Assembly: GCA_016937695.1 (NCBI GenBank)
Contig: JAFGWC010000021.1
Coordinates: 1-34,408, forward strand
Length of the DNA: 34,408 nt
Direction of reading: 5' to 3'
Source: Bacteroidales bacterium
GTDB lineage: Bacteria; Bacteroidota; Bacteroidia; Bacteroidales; NBLH01
A program made the position numbers and the translations under genes. Under the pieces are notes generated by a model, which was not told where the DNA came from, searched no databases, and saw only the letters and a list, made by a program, of their open reading frames with translations. Below, piece by piece: positions 24,999 to 34,408 of this stretch; the first letter of the stretch is position 1; each line of letters opens with the position of its first letter.

Positions 24999-26855
24999 AT
25001 GTTTAGAAAAAGAATTTCGCTACAAATTTCAATCCCTCTTATTCTTCTAACAGCTATTATTCTAATTATCATTCTTTGGGTTGTAGTATTTAATTATAGT
25101 AAAAACTCTGAAAACTATATTTCTGACAGAATAAGAAAACAACTGTCAAACTACGATAGCAATCTTGAGAGAATACAATCAAAAGCTTTAATGACAGCAT
25201 CATGTTTTGCCGATTTAGCATCTACAAAAGAAGCTTATAGAATTTTAGCGGAAACCAATGATCGAGAATTGGCAATTAAACCACTTATTAAACAAGTTTC
25301 TCAAATCAATAACAAAATAAAAAGGAACATGGATATGGATTTAAAAATCCACTTTCATACTTCTGATACAAGGTCTTTATATCGATCATGGTCAGATAAA
25401 AGAGGTGATGACATTTCTGGTTTTAGAAACACAATTAAAGAAGCCGTTAAAACAAACGATGCTGTTAAAGGAATTGAAGTTGGACGAGGCGGTTTGGTTA
25501 TTAGAGGAATAGCAACAATATCTGACAGTCTTGATAATGTAGTTGGAACTGTTGAGAACTTCTTTCCTATTGGAGAGCTTTTAAACCAACTAAAAACAGG
25601 AAACCAGAACGACCAATTTGCAGTTTTTTTAAACAACGAACAATTTGAAATTACTGATGCCAGCACAACGATCAATTCTTCTTCAAAAGGCAGTAAAATA
25701 GGCAGCTTTGCATTAGTCAACACAAGCTCAGAGTTATTTAATGCAGAATTACTTACAAAAGAAGATATTGATAAAGGATCCTTAGGCGAAAACATATTTC
25801 AAAGAGAAAATTTCAAATATGCAATAATTCCTTTAAAAGATTATAATAATATAAATATTGGCGTTTATGTTTATCAATTTGACGTTTCAGAATCAGAAGC
25901 TTTACTTAGTAATCTCAAAATCAGCATATTAACAATAGCAATCGTAATGCTTATTATATTAGCTCTACTAATTTATTTTTTGAGCAAACGAATTATTTCA
26001 AATCCTTTAGATGTAACTGAAAAAATACTTAAAAATCTGGAAGACGGATTTTTAAACGAGAATATAGAAGTTACAAGAGAAGATGAAATTGGCAAATTGC
26101 AATCTCATACAAAAAAAATGCTTTTAAAAATAAGAGAAGTAATTCAAACAATTTTAGAAGCAAGCGAAAAAATAACTGAAGCATCTGCAAATATGCATGA
26201 ATCAGCAAATAATATTTCAAGTTCAACAGATCAACAGTCAAGCACAATTGAAGAGCTTTCGGCATCGGTTGAAGAAATGACAGCAACAATAGAAAAAAAC
26301 ACAGAAATTACTCAAACAAATAAAAAAATGGCAATAGAATCAGCCGAAAAAGCAGATTTAGGTGGTAAATCTATTGAACAAACAATTGACTTAATGAAAA
26401 CAGTTGCCGAAAAAATCACAATAATTAGTGCAATTGCAAATCAAACTAACATGCTGGCTTTAAACGCAGCAGTTGAAGCAGCAAGAGCAGGCGAAAAAGG
26501 TAAAGGTTTTGCCGTTGTTGCCGCAGAAGTAAAAAGTCTAGCTGAAAGAAGTCAAAATGCAGCTAAAGAAATTATTGAATTATCTGAAAAGAGCTTTAAA
26601 ATTGCTGAACAATCACGCGGATTATTTTCAGAAATATTACCTGCAATTAAAAAAACAGCTATACAAATGGAAGAAGTTGCAACTGCCAGCATGCAACAAA
26701 CTGCTAATGCTCACCAAATTAACGAAGCAATTGCGCAATTTAGTTCAACTGTTCAACACAACACTTCAACTGTTGATAATTTAGTTAAAAATGCAGAGCT
26801 TTTAGCGGAACAATCAATAGAAATGAATAAAACAGTAAAATATTTTACTTTATAA
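24999..26855 (+). CDS. Methyl-accepting chemotaxis protein with double-Cache sensor
   Basis: 618-residue chemoreceptor, first gene of the signalling run. Membrane helix 1 is at about 10-30. The periplasmic part (to about 306) has [15 protein letters not shown], a [11 protein letters not shown] stretch and [15 protein letters not shown], the pattern of dCache_3-type sensors. Membrane helix 2 (about 308-330) leads into a HAMP domain and the signalling helices; the CheA/CheW-binding tip [20 protein letters not shown] is near 478-500. There is no C-terminal CheR-tethering pentapeptide. The ligand is unknown. cheW follows after 7 bases. Likely regulated through the intergenic region shared with the Crp/Fnr gene; no clean -33/-7 pair was seen on this strand (closest is GAACTTTG about 40 bases upstream). 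Confidence 0.93.
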   Translation: MFRKRISLQISIPLILLTAIILIIILWVVVFNYSKNSENYISDRIRKQLSNYDSNLERIQSKALMTASCFADLASTKEAYRILAETNDRELAIKPLIKQVSQINNKIKRNMDMDLKIHFHTSDTRSLYRSWSDKRGDDISGFRNTIKEAVKTNDAVKGIEVGRGGLVIRGIATISDSLDNVVGTVENFFPIGELLNQLKTGNQNDQFAVFLNNEQFEITDASTTINSSSKGSKIGSFALVNTSSELFNAELLTKEDIDKGSLGENIFQRENFKYAIIPLKDYNNINIGVYVYQFDVSESEALLSNLKISILTIAIVMLIILALLIYFLSKRIISNPLDVTEKILKNLEDGFLNENIEVTREDEIGKLQSHTKKMLLKIREVIQTILEASEKITEASANMHESANNISSSTDQQSSTIEELSASVEEMTATIEKNTEITQTNKKMAIESAEKADLGGKSIEQTIDLMKTVAEKITIISAIANQTNMLALNAAVEAARAGEKGKGFAVVAAEVKSLAERSQNAAKEIIELSEKSFKIAEQSRGLFSEILPAIKKTAIQMEEVATASMQQTANAHQINEAIAQFSSTVQHNTSTVDNLVKNAELLAEQSIEMNKTVKYFTL

Positions 26856-26862
26856 ATTAGAG

Positions 26863-27372
26863 ATGAATAAAAAAAGAAAAATAAATTCGTTTCTGGTTTT
26901 CACTTTAGAAAATGAACTATATGCAATCCATGTGAAAAAGGTTTTAACAATTGTTGAAATGCATGATATAACTAGAGTTCCCAAATCAGAAAATTATCTA
27001 AAAGGAGTTATAAACCTTAGAGGAGAAATAATTCCGGTAATAGACAGCCATATAAAATTCAAATTGCCGCCGGCTTCTATAACAATGAAAACCAGCATTT
27101 TGATTTTAGAATTGATTTGGAGCGATTTCGAAAAAATAAAAATCGGTTTAATGATTGATAAAGTTGAAGAAGTTATCAGAATTACAAAAAAAGAAATCTT
27201 GCCGCCTCCTAAAATCGAAAACTCTCAGCAATCTGATTATATAACCGGAATGTTTGAAAAAAGCAACGAAAAATTTATTATGATTTTAGATATTGAAAAA
27301 GCTTTATCATTAAATAGCATTTCTACTTATAAACGAAAAAAAGAAGTGAAAATATTTACAGAAGTTGCTTAA
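26863..27372 (+). CDS. cheW: Chemotaxis coupling protein CheW (first copy)
   Basis: 169-residue CheW, a two-lobed beta-barrel adaptor linking receptors to CheA. Core landmarks are SFLVFTLENELYAIHVKKV, the conserved GVINLRGEIIPVID hallmark, and GLMIDKVEEVIRI near the end of the second lobe. The tail after residue 155 is short and basic. Its stop overlaps or abuts the next gene depending on the start chosen there. It is closely similar to the second copy throughout the core (both share the ITMKTSI and KKEILPPP blocks), so the pair arose by tandem duplication. Confidence 0.94.
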   Translation: MNKKRKINSFLVFTLENELYAIHVKKVLTIVEMHDITRVPKSENYLKGVINLRGEIIPVIDSHIKFKLPPASITMKTSILILELIWSDFEKIKIGLMIDKVEEVIRITKKEILPPPKIENSQQSDYITGMFEKSNEKFIMILDIEKALSLNSISTYKRKKEVKIFTEVA

Positions 27373-27412
27373 TTATTCATATAAAAATAAAAAACAGCCT
27401 AAAATTACAGTT

Positions 27413-28057
27413 ATGAACAAGAAAAATAAAAAAACCAAGATAAATTCATATTTAGTATTTTGCCTTGATACTGAATTATTTGCAATTCATGTGGATAAAA
27501 TTTTGAGTATTCTTGAGATGAAAAAAATTACAAAAATTCCGGAATCTCCGGAATACATGAAAGGAGTCATAAATTTAAGAGGCGAAGTTTTACCAATTAT
27601 CGACAGCCATTTAAAATTCAGTTTACCGCCAATAGACATAACAATGAAAACAAGCATTATTGTTTTAGAAATAGAAACTGCTGAAAACAAAATAAAACTT
27701 GGTTTAATGGTTGATAAAGTTGAAGAAGTTATTCAAATCGTAAAAAAAGAAATTCTTCCTCCACCAAATATTGGAACAGCTTTCGAATCAAAATTTATAA
27801 ACGGAATGTATAAAAAAGACGACAAAACTTTTATTATGATAATTGATATTGATAAAGTACTGTCAATTAAAGAAATTATTGATTTAGGCGATTTGAAAAT
27901 TAATGAAATTATTGAGTCTGAAAAAACAAAAAAAGAAGAGAAAACTGAAGAATTTATTGAAAATGAGAAAACAAAAAAGGGAGATAAATTAAAAAAACAA
28001 AAAAAAGAAGAGAAAATAAAAAAAGATACTGAATTAAATAAAACTGATTCTGAATAA
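27413..28057 (+). CDS. cheW: Chemotaxis coupling protein CheW (second copy) with charged tail
   Basis: 214-residue CheW paralogue. I chose the ATG at 27413 because it gives MNKKNKKTKINSYLVF, matching the first copy's MNKKRKINSFLVF; an in-frame ATG at 27365 would add 16 residues and overlap the first copy by 8 bases. The core keeps GVINLRGEVLPIID and GLMVDKVEEVIQI. Unlike the first copy it ends in about 50 residues made mostly of Lys and Glu (for example EKTKKEEKTEE), likely disordered. Two different CheWs in one operon could serve different receptors or array types. Confidence 0.92.
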   Translation: MNKKNKKTKINSYLVFCLDTELFAIHVDKILSILEMKKITKIPESPEYMKGVINLRGEVLPIIDSHLKFSLPPIDITMKTSIIVLEIETAENKIKLGLMVDKVEEVIQIVKKEILPPPNIGTAFESKFINGMYKKDDKTFIMIIDIDKVLSIKEIIDLGDLKINEIIESEKTKKEEKTEEFIENEKTKKGDKLKKQKKEEKIKKDTELNKTDSE

Positions 28058-28100
28058 ATGATTATTTACAGTGAATAACAGAATTTTAAAATTTAAACAA

Positions 28101-29801
28101 ATGAAAAATTTAAAAATAAGTTACAAATTAATAATAAGTTTTGCAGTAATTCTTCTATTATTTGCTATTTCAATGATTTATATAATTGTTAATGTAAATA
28201 AAATGGCAAATTTGCAACATCATGGTTTTAAAAGTGGTTTAGATGTAATTGAAGCAGAAAAAGCTAGTTCATTTTATTTAGATATGTCTTTAATTATTGC
28301 CGACACTGAAATACATCGAAACTTTAATCTATCTGAACAAAAATGGGACAAAGAAATAAATAATATTGATAAAATCATAAATAACATTGAAAATCAAGCA
28401 GATACAGACCAAGAAATAGCTTGGATTGAAGAATCAAAAAAAATAAAAAAAGAAATTTCAACTATCTATAAAGATGATTTAATTCCGTCATTAAAAAAAG
28501 ACACATCAGGAACTATTAACAATCAGATACACAAAATAGATGCTAAATTAGAGAAACTTTTAACAGATTTTGCAATTCCTTTTACAAATATGGAAGCTTC
28601 TTTTTTACAAGAATATAACGAAGCTAATGAAATATTTGACACAACTGCCGAAAGCATTTTTAAAGCAGCAATTATTCTAAGTGTTATAGTACTAACATTT
28701 GCAATATTAATAATAATTTCATTAGTTAATTCTATTGTTCCTCCAATACTAAAATCACTAGATTTTGCAAATAAAATTGCAGAAGGCGATTTATCTGCTA
28801 CAATCGAAATAATCCAAAATGATGAAATTGGTAAAATGACTTATGCATTAAATGATATGATTAAAAAACTTAAATCTATCGTTACCGATATTATAGTTGG
28901 TGCTGACCATGTAGCAAGTGCAAGTTTACAAATAAGTTCAACAGCACAACAAATGTCTCAGGGTTCTAACGAGCAAGCCTCATCAATTGAAGAAGTATCA
29001 TCGACTATGGAAGAAATAAATGCCAATATTCAACAAAGTACTTCTAACTCAAAAGAAACTGAAAATATTGCAAATAAAGCAGCAGCTGATATTAAAGACA
29101 CAAGTAAATCAGTTCTAAACACAGTTGAATCAATGAAAATTATTGCTGATAAAATTTCAATAATAAGCGAAATTGCAAATCAAACAAATATGCTTGCTTT
29201 AAATGCAGCAGTTGAAGCTGCCAGAGCAGGTAAGCGTGGAAAAGGATTTGCTGTTGTAGCCTCAGAAGTAAAGAGTTTAGCTGAAAGAAGTAGCTTAGCT
29301 GCAGAAGAAATTGATAAAGTTGCAGCAGAAAGTGTTATGATTGCCGAAAATTCAGGAGAAATGCTTTCTGAAATTGTTCCTAGCATTGAAAAAACAGCAA
29401 CTTTAGTACAAGAAATCTCAACTGCTTCAATGGAACAAAGTTCTAGTACAGACCAAATTAGCAATGCCATAAACCAACTAAACAATGTTACTCAGCAAAA
29501 TTCAGCTATTTCCGAAGAATTAGCTTCCAGCTCTGAAGAGCTTTCAAGTCAAGCAGAACAACTTAAGCATACAATTTCTTTTTTCAAACTTGACGCGTCG
29601 AATCTTCATAAAAAGACTTTTGTAAAAAAAAGTAGTTCAATAAAAAGAGTAGTTGATACAAATTTTCAAAAAAAAGAAAAAACAAATGTCACAAAAGCAA
29701 AAATAGAGCAACCTAAAAATTCAATTGCAGAAAATCCAAAAGGTTATAAACTTGATTTAGATAGCAATAGATTTAGAGATGATGATTTTGAACGATATTA
29801 A
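28101..29801 (+). CDS. Methyl-accepting chemotaxis protein with helical-bundle sensor
   Basis: 566-residue chemoreceptor. The ATG at 28101 gives [14 protein letters not shown], the usual receptor N-terminus; an in-frame GTG at 28071 would add ten residues. Membrane helix 1 is at about 9-30, then an all-helical periplasmic region (31 to about 186) resembling a four-helix-bundle (4HB) sensor, membrane helix 2 (about 187-208), HAMP ([15 protein letters not shown]), and the signalling domain with the tip [20 protein letters not shown] near 358-377. A polar 60-residue C-terminal tail rich in Lys follows. No CheR pentapeptide. It lies 43 bases after the second cheW. Ligand unknown. Confidence 0.93.
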   Translation: MKNLKISYKLIISFAVILLLFAISMIYIIVNVNKMANLQHHGFKSGLDVIEAEKASSFYLDMSLIIADTEIHRNFNLSEQKWDKEINNIDKIINNIENQADTDQEIAWIEESKKIKKEISTIYKDDLIPSLKKDTSGTINNQIHKIDAKLEKLLTDFAIPFTNMEASFLQEYNEANEIFDTTAESIFKAAIILSVIVLTFAILIIISLVNSIVPPILKSLDFANKIAEGDLSATIEIIQNDEIGKMTYALNDMIKKLKSIVTDIIVGADHVASASLQISSTAQQMSQGSNEQASSIEEVSSTMEEINANIQQSTSNSKETENIANKAAADIKDTSKSVLNTVESMKIIADKISIISEIANQTNMLALNAAVEAARAGKRGKGFAVVASEVKSLAERSSLAAEEIDKVAAESVMIAENSGEMLSEIVPSIEKTATLVQEISTASMEQSSSTDQISNAINQLNNVTQQNSAISEELASSSEELSSQAEQLKHTISFFKLDASNLHKKTFVKKSSSIKRVVDTNFQKKEKTNVTKAKIEQPKNSIAENPKGYKLDLDSNRFRDDDFERY

Positions 29802-29847
29802 AAAATATTATTAAACGTATACAAAAAAACCCTTAAAAACAATAATT

Positions 29848-31731
29848 ATGAAATGGAAAGACTTAAAATTACGAAATAAATTTTTTATTGCTTTTGGTTC
29901 AATAATAGCAATATTAATAATAATATCAGCTTTTTCAATTAACGGAATAAACGAAATAATAACTAATGGAAATGAAGTTATTGGCGGAAATAGAATAAAA
30001 AGCAATATCATTCAAAAAGATTTAGACCATTTAAAATGGGTAAATCAAGTAAGTCAATTTTTAAATGATGATAATGTAAGCATATTAGATGTTGAAATGG
30101 ATTCGCATAAATGCAAATTTGGCCAGTTTTATTATGGAGAAGAAAGAAAACTTGCTGAAAAATTAGTTCCTGAACTAAAACCAATTTTCGAAAAAATAGA
30201 AGACCCTCATTCTCAGCTACATAAATCAGCTAAAGACATTTCTGATATATTTGAACAAGCCGATAAAAAAATCAGCATTAGATTAATGCAAGTAAAAGCA
30301 GAACATTTAAATTGGCTAAATAAAGTTAACAAAGCAATTACCTTAAACAATTCAAATATTGATGTTGAAGCAGATGCTACAAAATGTAATTTTGCTTTAT
30401 GGTTAAATGATATTGAAACAGTGTATTTTTTAAACAAAAATCCAGAATATGCACAAAAAATTAACAGCATTTTGGAACCACATAGAAAATTACATGAAAG
30501 CGTAATTGAAATTGAAAAATTATTAGCAAATAATAACAGAAATGCAGCTATCTACTATTATGAGAATAATACAACAAAATATGCAGACGAAGTTTTTTCT
30601 AAATTAGAAGAAATAATTGCAATAAATAATTCCAAACTTGAGAAGATGAATATGGCAAATAAAATTTTTGTAGAAAAAACATTGCCTAGTTTAGAAAAAG
30701 TTTCGAGTTTATTTAACGAATTGCATAGTACTGTAAATCAAAAAATTATGTCGGAGGACGTAATGATAAATGAAGCTCAATTAACAAAAAAAGAATTATT
30801 TTTATTCGTAATAATTGCAGCTTTAATTGCGTTTGCAATAGCATATTATTTAACAAATAATATTGTTAAACCAATAAACGAAAGTGTAGCATTTGCAAAA
30901 AAAATATCTGCAGGCGATTTAACTAATAAGCTTAACATTAATCAAAAAGATGAAATTGGCGAGTTAAGCTCTGCATTAAACGAAATGGTTGCAAACTTAA
31001 AAGAAATGATTACAAACGTTGTAAACGGCTCAAAAACAATAGCACAGTTAAGCAACGAAATGAGTGATACTTCTCAAAATATGGCTCAAGGAAATCATGA
31101 ACAATCATCATCAACCGAAGAAATTTCTGCTACAATTGAAGAATTGTCTGCAAATACTCAACAAAATGCTGATAATGCGATAGAAACTAAAGCAATTGCA
31201 TTAAAATCAACAACTGAAATAGAAGAAGGCGGAAAAGCTGTAATTGAAACAGTAAATGCGATGAAAATTATTGCTGATAAAATTGCAGTAATTAATGAAA
31301 TTGCAAACAGAACAAATATGCTAGCACTAAATGCCGCCGTTGAAGCTGCAAGAGCAGGGAAATACGGAGATGGTTTTTCTGTTGTTGCATCAGAAGTTAA
31401 ACAACTAGCAGACAAAAGCTTAATTGCGGCAGAAGAAATTGACAGAGTTGCTGCTAAAAGCGTAGGAATTGCAGAAAACACTTTAAATATTTTTAAAGCA
31501 ATTGTTCCAAACATTAAAAAAACAGCTACTCTTGTCCAAGAAATTGCTGCTGCAAGTATGGAACAAAATTCGGGAACAGCTCAAATTTCTAATGCAATAG
31601 ATCAATTAAATCAAATCACACAACAAAATGCTGCAACATCAGAAGAAATGGCAACAAGCTCTGAAGAGCTTGCCAGTCAAGCTGATTATTTAAATGATGT
31701 TGTTTCATTTTTTAATGTTGGTGATATTTAA
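29848..31731 (+). CDS. Chemoreceptor with two periplasmic CZB zinc-binding modules
   Basis: 627-residue receptor. Membrane helix 1 (12-32) and helix 2 (317-336) bracket a sensor with two tandem CZB (chemoreceptor zinc-binding) modules. Module 1 has His61 (DHLKW), Cys89 (HKCKFG), His121 and His125 (PHSQLH). Module 2 has His153 (EHLNW), Cys180 (TKCNFA), His212 and His216 (PHRKLH). Each keeps the full three-His/one-Cys ligand set. CZB is best known as a cytoplasmic C-terminal domain; here both lie between the membrane helices and so should be periplasmic. HAMP and signalling domains follow. The tip reads IANRTNML, with Arg488 where most receptors have Gln. Likely cue: zinc, or an oxidant acting on the Cys-Zn site (inference). 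Confidence 0.93.
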   Translation: MKWKDLKLRNKFFIAFGSIIAILIIISAFSINGINEIITNGNEVIGGNRIKSNIIQKDLDHLKWVNQVSQFLNDDNVSILDVEMDSHKCKFGQFYYGEERKLAEKLVPELKPIFEKIEDPHSQLHKSAKDISDIFEQADKKISIRLMQVKAEHLNWLNKVNKAITLNNSNIDVEADATKCNFALWLNDIETVYFLNKNPEYAQKINSILEPHRKLHESVIEIEKLLANNNRNAAIYYYENNTTKYADEVFSKLEEIIAINNSKLEKMNMANKIFVEKTLPSLEKVSSLFNELHSTVNQKIMSEDVMINEAQLTKKELFLFVIIAALIAFAIAYYLTNNIVKPINESVAFAKKISAGDLTNKLNINQKDEIGELSSALNEMVANLKEMITNVVNGSKTIAQLSNEMSDTSQNMAQGNHEQSSSTEEISATIEELSANTQQNADNAIETKAIALKSTTEIEEGGKAVIETVNAMKIIADKIAVINEIANRTNMLALNAAVEAARAGKYGDGFSVVASEVKQLADKSLIAAEEIDRVAAKSVGIAENTLNIFKAIVPNIKKTATLVQEIAAASMEQNSGTAQISNAIDQLNQITQQNAATSEEMATSSEELASQADYLNDVVSFFNVGDI

Positions 31732-31784
31732 TAAATATACTTTTTTTGCAAAATATTTATTTTAATTAAAAAAAAACAAATTAC

Positions 31785-32171
31785 ATGAAAAGTAATGTTC
31801 ACATAATAATTGTAGATGATTCTTCTACAAACAATTTGCTTTGTAAAATTCTATTTGAAGAGCAAGATTATAAAGTTACTATTATTGATAATGGCAAACA
31901 GGCAATTAGCACAATTAAATCTACAATTCCGGATATGGTTTTACTGGATTTAATGATGCCGGGAATTGATGGATTAGCAGTTTTAAGAGAATTAAAAACG
32001 GATGAAAAAACAAAAAACATTCCAATAATTATTGTTAGTGCTGCTGACACTCAGGCTTATATAAACGAAGTAATGAAGTTAAAACCTTTAGATTATGTAA
32101 AAAAGCCTATCGGATTAAATGATTTATTAGGAAAAGTAGAGTATTATTTAAAATCTATGAATAAAATTTAA
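31785..32171 (+). CDS. CheY-like single-domain response regulator
   Basis: 128-residue receiver domain with no output domain. The acidic pocket is Asp11/Asp12 (VDDS), the phospho-acceptor is Asp55 in MVLLDLMMPG, the switch Ser is S85 in VSAAD, and the lysine is K107 in YVKKPIG. It lies 54 bases after the third receptor and probably ends the operon, before the hairpin at 32182-32215. It could be the CheY of this receptor array, or a phosphate carrier for the hybrid kinase on the other strand. Some receivers with VSAADTQAYI-type ends act with adenylate/diguanylate cyclases, so the CheY role is only likely. Confidence 0.92.
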   Translation: MKSNVHIIIVDDSSTNNLLCKILFEEQDYKVTIIDNGKQAISTIKSTIPDMVLLDLMMPGIDGLAVLRELKTDEKTKNIPIIIVSAADTQAYINEVMKLKPLDYVKKPIGLNDLLGKVEYYLKSMNKI

Positions 32172-32181
32172 CTTAAAAATG

Positions 32182-32215
32182 AAGGATTGCAAATTGTCAT
32201 AAATTCGTAATCCTT
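32182..32215. terminator. Bidirectional terminator between the receiver gene and def
   Basis: A 14-base stem (32182-32195 with 32202-32215) with one G-U pair and one mismatch and a 6-base loop. It sits in the 56-base gap between two converging genes and can serve both. Confidence 0.65.
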
Positions 32216-32227
32216 TATTAATCAAGT

Positions 32228-32794
32228 TCATGTTCTTTTCTTTTCTTGAAGTTTAAATTTATATTTTGCTTCAAATTTTCCTTTCGAAATTGCTAAAAGT
32301 TTTCCTTTGATTAATTTTTTTCTTAAAGGCGAAATTCTATCTGTAAATAAAACCCCATCTAAATGGTCATATTCGTGTTGAATAACTCTTGCTGCAAGTC
32401 CTTCATACTCATCTCTGTGAAACTCGAAGTTTTCATCAACATATTCAATAACAATTTTAGTTTCACGCTTAACCTCTTCCGATATTCCCGGAATACTTAA
32501 ACAACCTTCCTCCATTATATCAAAATCGCCGGTACGTTCAATAATTCTAGCATTTATAAACACTTTTCTAAAGTTTATCAAACTTGGATCGTCTTCTGAC
32601 ATCGGACTTGTATCAATAACGAATAACCTTATCGACTTTCCAATTTGTGGAGCTGCTAAACCAACACCATCAGATTTATCCATCGTTTCAAACATATTTT
32701 CAATAAACTTATCAAGTTCAGGATAATTTTTATCAATATCTTTTGCAACTTGCCTTAAAACACTTGACCCAATTATTGACACAGGAAACACCAT
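32228..32794 (-). CDS. def: Peptide deformylase
   Basis: 188-residue metalloenzyme that removes the formyl group from the N-terminal Met of new proteins. The three motifs are intact: GVGLAAPQIG (from residue 43), EEGCLSIPG with Cys98, and QHEYDHLDG with His140, Glu141 and His144, which bind the metal. I chose the ATG at 32794 because MVFPVSIIGSSVLRQ matches the usual Def N-terminus (M-x-x-P-I-x-x-x-G-x-x-x-L-R); a start at 32833 would add 13 lysine-rich residues and overlap ruvX. It is the second gene of a ruvX-def unit, 22 bases apart. Confidence 0.95.
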   Translation of the reverse strand: MVFPVSIIGSSVLRQVAKDIDKNYPELDKFIENMFETMDKSDGVGLAAPQIGKSIRLFVIDTSPMSEDDPSLINFRKVFINARIIERTGDFDIMEEGCLSIPGISEEVKRETKIVIEYVDENFEFHRDEYEGLAARVIQHEYDHLDGVLFTDRISPLRKKLIKGKLLAISKGKFEAKYKFKLQEKKRT

Positions 32795-32816
32795 ATTTTT
32801 ACTAATTTTTATCTTT

Positions 32817-33233
32817 TTAACTATTTTTTTCAATATAAGATTGAAGAATTAAAGCTGCGCTTATTTTATCAACCAAGGCCTTATCTCTTCTTTTCATTTT
32901 TTTTACTCCGCCTTCAATCATAGCATTAACGGCCATTTTTGAAGTAAAATGCTCATTCTCTTTTTCTATTGGCAAATTAGGATAAATTTTTTTAAACTTT
33001 TTTATAAAATTTTTTATTAATGGAACAGAATCTGAAGTTTTTGAATTATCCATTTTTTCAGGATAACCAATTACAATCATTTCAACCTTTTCCTTTGTAA
33101 AATAATCACCTAAAAAATCGAGCAGATTTTGTGTTTCCACAGTTATTAAGCCTGATGCAATTATCTGTAAAGAATCTGTAACAGCTATTCCGCACCGTTT
33201 TTTGCCGTAATCTATTGCTAATATTCTTGCCAA
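32817..33233 (-). CDS. ruvX: Putative Holliday junction resolvase YqgF/RuvX
   Basis: 138-residue protein of the RNase H-like YqgF family, linked to Holliday-junction resolution and to pre-16S rRNA processing. The start is a TTG at 33233, giving MARILAIDYGKKRCG, the canonical family N-terminus with catalytic Asp8. A longer in-frame TTG at 33275 is rejected because it lies at the -7 box of the likely promoter. The IVIGYPEKMDN segment stands for the GxPxxMDG motif, ENEHFTSKMA for the D/E-E/R-TT region, and DKISAALILQSYI carries the C-terminal Asp122. It is the first gene of a unit with def. Confidence 0.93.
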   Translation of the reverse strand: MARILAIDYGKKRCGIAVTDSLQIIASGLITVETQNLLDFLGDYFTKEKVEMIVIGYPEKMDNSKTSDSVPLIKNFIKKFKKIYPNLPIEKENEHFTSKMAVNAMIEGGVKKMKRRDKALVDKISAALILQSYIEKNS

Positions 33234-33261
33234 AATTATTATTAAGAATGATTTTAAATTA

Positions 33262-33292
33262 CAAAGATAAATCAAAGTTTTATTTTTGCAAT
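33262..33292 (-). promoter_or_regulatory. Likely promoter of ruvX-def
   Basis: On the minus strand, ATTG (33292-33289), a 19-base spacer and TATCTTTG (33269-33262) fit the TTTG/TAnnTTTG pattern, with the -7 box 28 bases before the chosen TTG start. Confidence 0.5.
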
Positions 33293-33493
33293 AATCTTTT
33301 TTGTTAAGCTTTATTAAAATTGCTATTTTTATAAATAAACATATTGATTTATAAATGTTTTTTTAAGCTTCAAGTTACATAACACATTAATATTAAGACG
33401 CTTATCGATAAAAAAACCTCTTGTAATATTTAGCATAAGAGAAATAATTATTTTTTTGATTTCAATAAAAATTTCAATAAAAAAATCAATAAA

Positions 33494-34408
33494 TTAGTCT
33501 TTATTTTTTCGTTTTAAGCTGAAATTAAATCTTTTTCCTACAAAAAACTTTATATTTCCTGTTGATGATGAAATCTCCATTGTTTCGTGCTGATATGAAT
33601 CGATTGATGTTATTGCATTAAAACCCCAATAAAACCGCTTTCCTTCGTAACCCATTGCTAATCTTATTGTTACAGAGCTAGACAACGAAGGATCGAGATT
33701 ATATTCTGAATTATCTGCCCACAATTTAACAACTCTAACTCCCAAACCTGGAACTAATGATGCATTTGCAAAAAAGTTTTTAAAAAGGACTAAAGTATAT
33801 GTGTATCCAATCGAAACTCCAATTATACCGGAACTATATGCAGAAATATCAAAATATGGCTTTAATGTGTCATTTAACTCAACAGGCACAAAACCACTAG
33901 GCGCAACAACAATATTAAGTTTATAAAAACCGCCTAAAATAAAAGCTCCTGCACTTTTTTTCTGTATTTGATTTCGAATAAAAGCTGCTTTATATGAGAA
34001 ATTTCTATTATTGAAAAAATAATATGTTGATATTCCCAGCGACATAGATTCTATATCGTTTATTTGAGGGTAATATTCCTCTTCCCATTCCTGAAAATCA
34101 TCAGGATTGCTAAGATAAAATCCTTTATAGTATTGTAAATGAGCATCTACACCAAACCATTTCGAAAAAATATTCAGCTGAGTGTCAAATCTGCTTGTTT
34201 CGCCATATTTTTCGTCATCTTTATTCATAAAAGGCATACTAAACGATGCGCCTAAACCAAGCCATTTATAATTAAACCCAAATCCAATATTTGTTTGGCC
34301 GTTTGGTTGTATCTTTAGCTTATCTTTTGTTTCTAGATTCGTTAAATTTATATTATGATATTTTGTAATTGTATTTATATGAAGACCCAATTTTTGAGTT
34401 AAATCAAG
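33494..34408 (-). CDS. DUF4421 family protein, 5' end beyond the window
   Basis: At least 304 residues; the frame is open through the window edge, so the N-terminus and any signal peptide are missing. The sequence is full of alternating amphipathic strands ending in aromatic residues (FGFNYKWLGLGASFSMPF, YYKGFYLSN, SLGISTYYFFNN, SVTIRLAMGYEG, FFVGKRFNFSLK), as in an outer-membrane beta barrel. The PNGQTNIGFGFNYKWLGLG block and the RFDTQLNIFSKWFGVD...YKGFYL region match the Bacteroidota DUF4421 family. It ends in a basic tail KRKNKD. Function unknown. It lies 218 bases upstream of ruvX, whose promoter is separate. Confidence 0.8.
   Translation of the reverse strand, partial: LDLTQKLGLHINTITKYHNINLTNLETKDKLKIQPNGQTNIGFGFNYKWLGLGASFSMPFMNKDDEKYGETSRFDTQLNIFSKWFGVDAHLQYYKGFYLSNPDDFQEWEEEYYPQINDIESMSLGISTYYFFNNRNFSYKAAFIRNQIQKKSAGAFILGGFYKLNIVVAPSGFVPVELNDTLKPYFDISAYSSGIIGVSIGYTYTLVLFKNFFANASLVPGLGVRVVKLWADNSEYNLDPSLSSSVTIRLAMGYEGKRFYWGFNAITSIDSYQHETMEISSSTGNIKFFVGKRFNFSLKRKNKD

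Noticed and set aside
32795-32833. Longer def N-terminus
   Set aside because: Adds lysine-rich residues not seen in deformylases and overlaps ruvX by 17 bases; the internal ATG at 32794 fits the family start.
33234-33275. Longer ruvX N-terminus from the TTG at 33275
   Set aside because: The extra 14 residues are hydrophobic filler absent from the family and overlie the likely -7 promoter box.

Overview
The window is a strongly AT-rich stretch of chromosome that looks like an anaerobic member of the Bacteroidota, probably near Bacteroidales. This is inferred from families typical of that phylum: a single-chain SecDF fusion, a PorT-like outer-membrane protein, a DUF4421 protein, a TIGR02757/DUF2400 protein, a radical-SAM/lipoprotein pair of the TIGR04133/TIGR04134 kind, and promoters of the TTTG...TAnnTTTG form. 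Pyruvate:ferredoxin oxidoreductase points to anaerobic metabolism. No tRNA, rRNA, CRISPR array, transposase gene or phage gene was seen.

Layout. 1-3840 (minus): start of an outer-membrane barrel gene and nifJ. 4112-5750 (plus): putative lipoprotein and its radical SAM/SPASM partner, with a 104-base structured element between them. 5739-9366 (minus): trmN6, a DUF2400 gene, lolD, a Ca/Na antiporter and tatA. 9450-13773 (minus): secDF and mdh. 13989-17283 (plus): glmM, a decayed NifS-like protein and an SGNH-hydrolase lipoprotein in one run. 17284-17999: a tryptophan leader peptide and attenuator, a second Trp-rich small ORF, and an intergenic repeat broken by a small insertion. 18000-19196: a lone trpB. 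19252-24757 (minus): an orphan small protein, a 1380-residue hybrid sensor kinase, and a Crp/Fnr regulator with an N-terminal cysteine cluster. 24999-32171 (plus): a signalling operon with three chemoreceptors, two tandem CheW proteins and a CheY-like receiver. 32228-34408 (minus): def, ruvX and a DUF4421 gene cut by the window end.

How it fits together. Most genes are housekeeping: central carbon, envelope export, tRNA modification, deformylation and recombination. The accessory interest lies in four places. The lipoprotein/rSAM pair looks like a peptide-modification system of unknown product. trpB sits alone behind a textbook Trp attenuator. The glmM operon carries a PLP-fold protein that has lost its main active-site residues. 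The chemoreceptor island faces a Crp/Fnr gene across a shared intergenic region with a 22-base palindrome, and its third receptor has two periplasmic zinc-binding (CZB) modules. CheA, CheR and CheB are not in the window, so the island must plug into a core encoded elsewhere.
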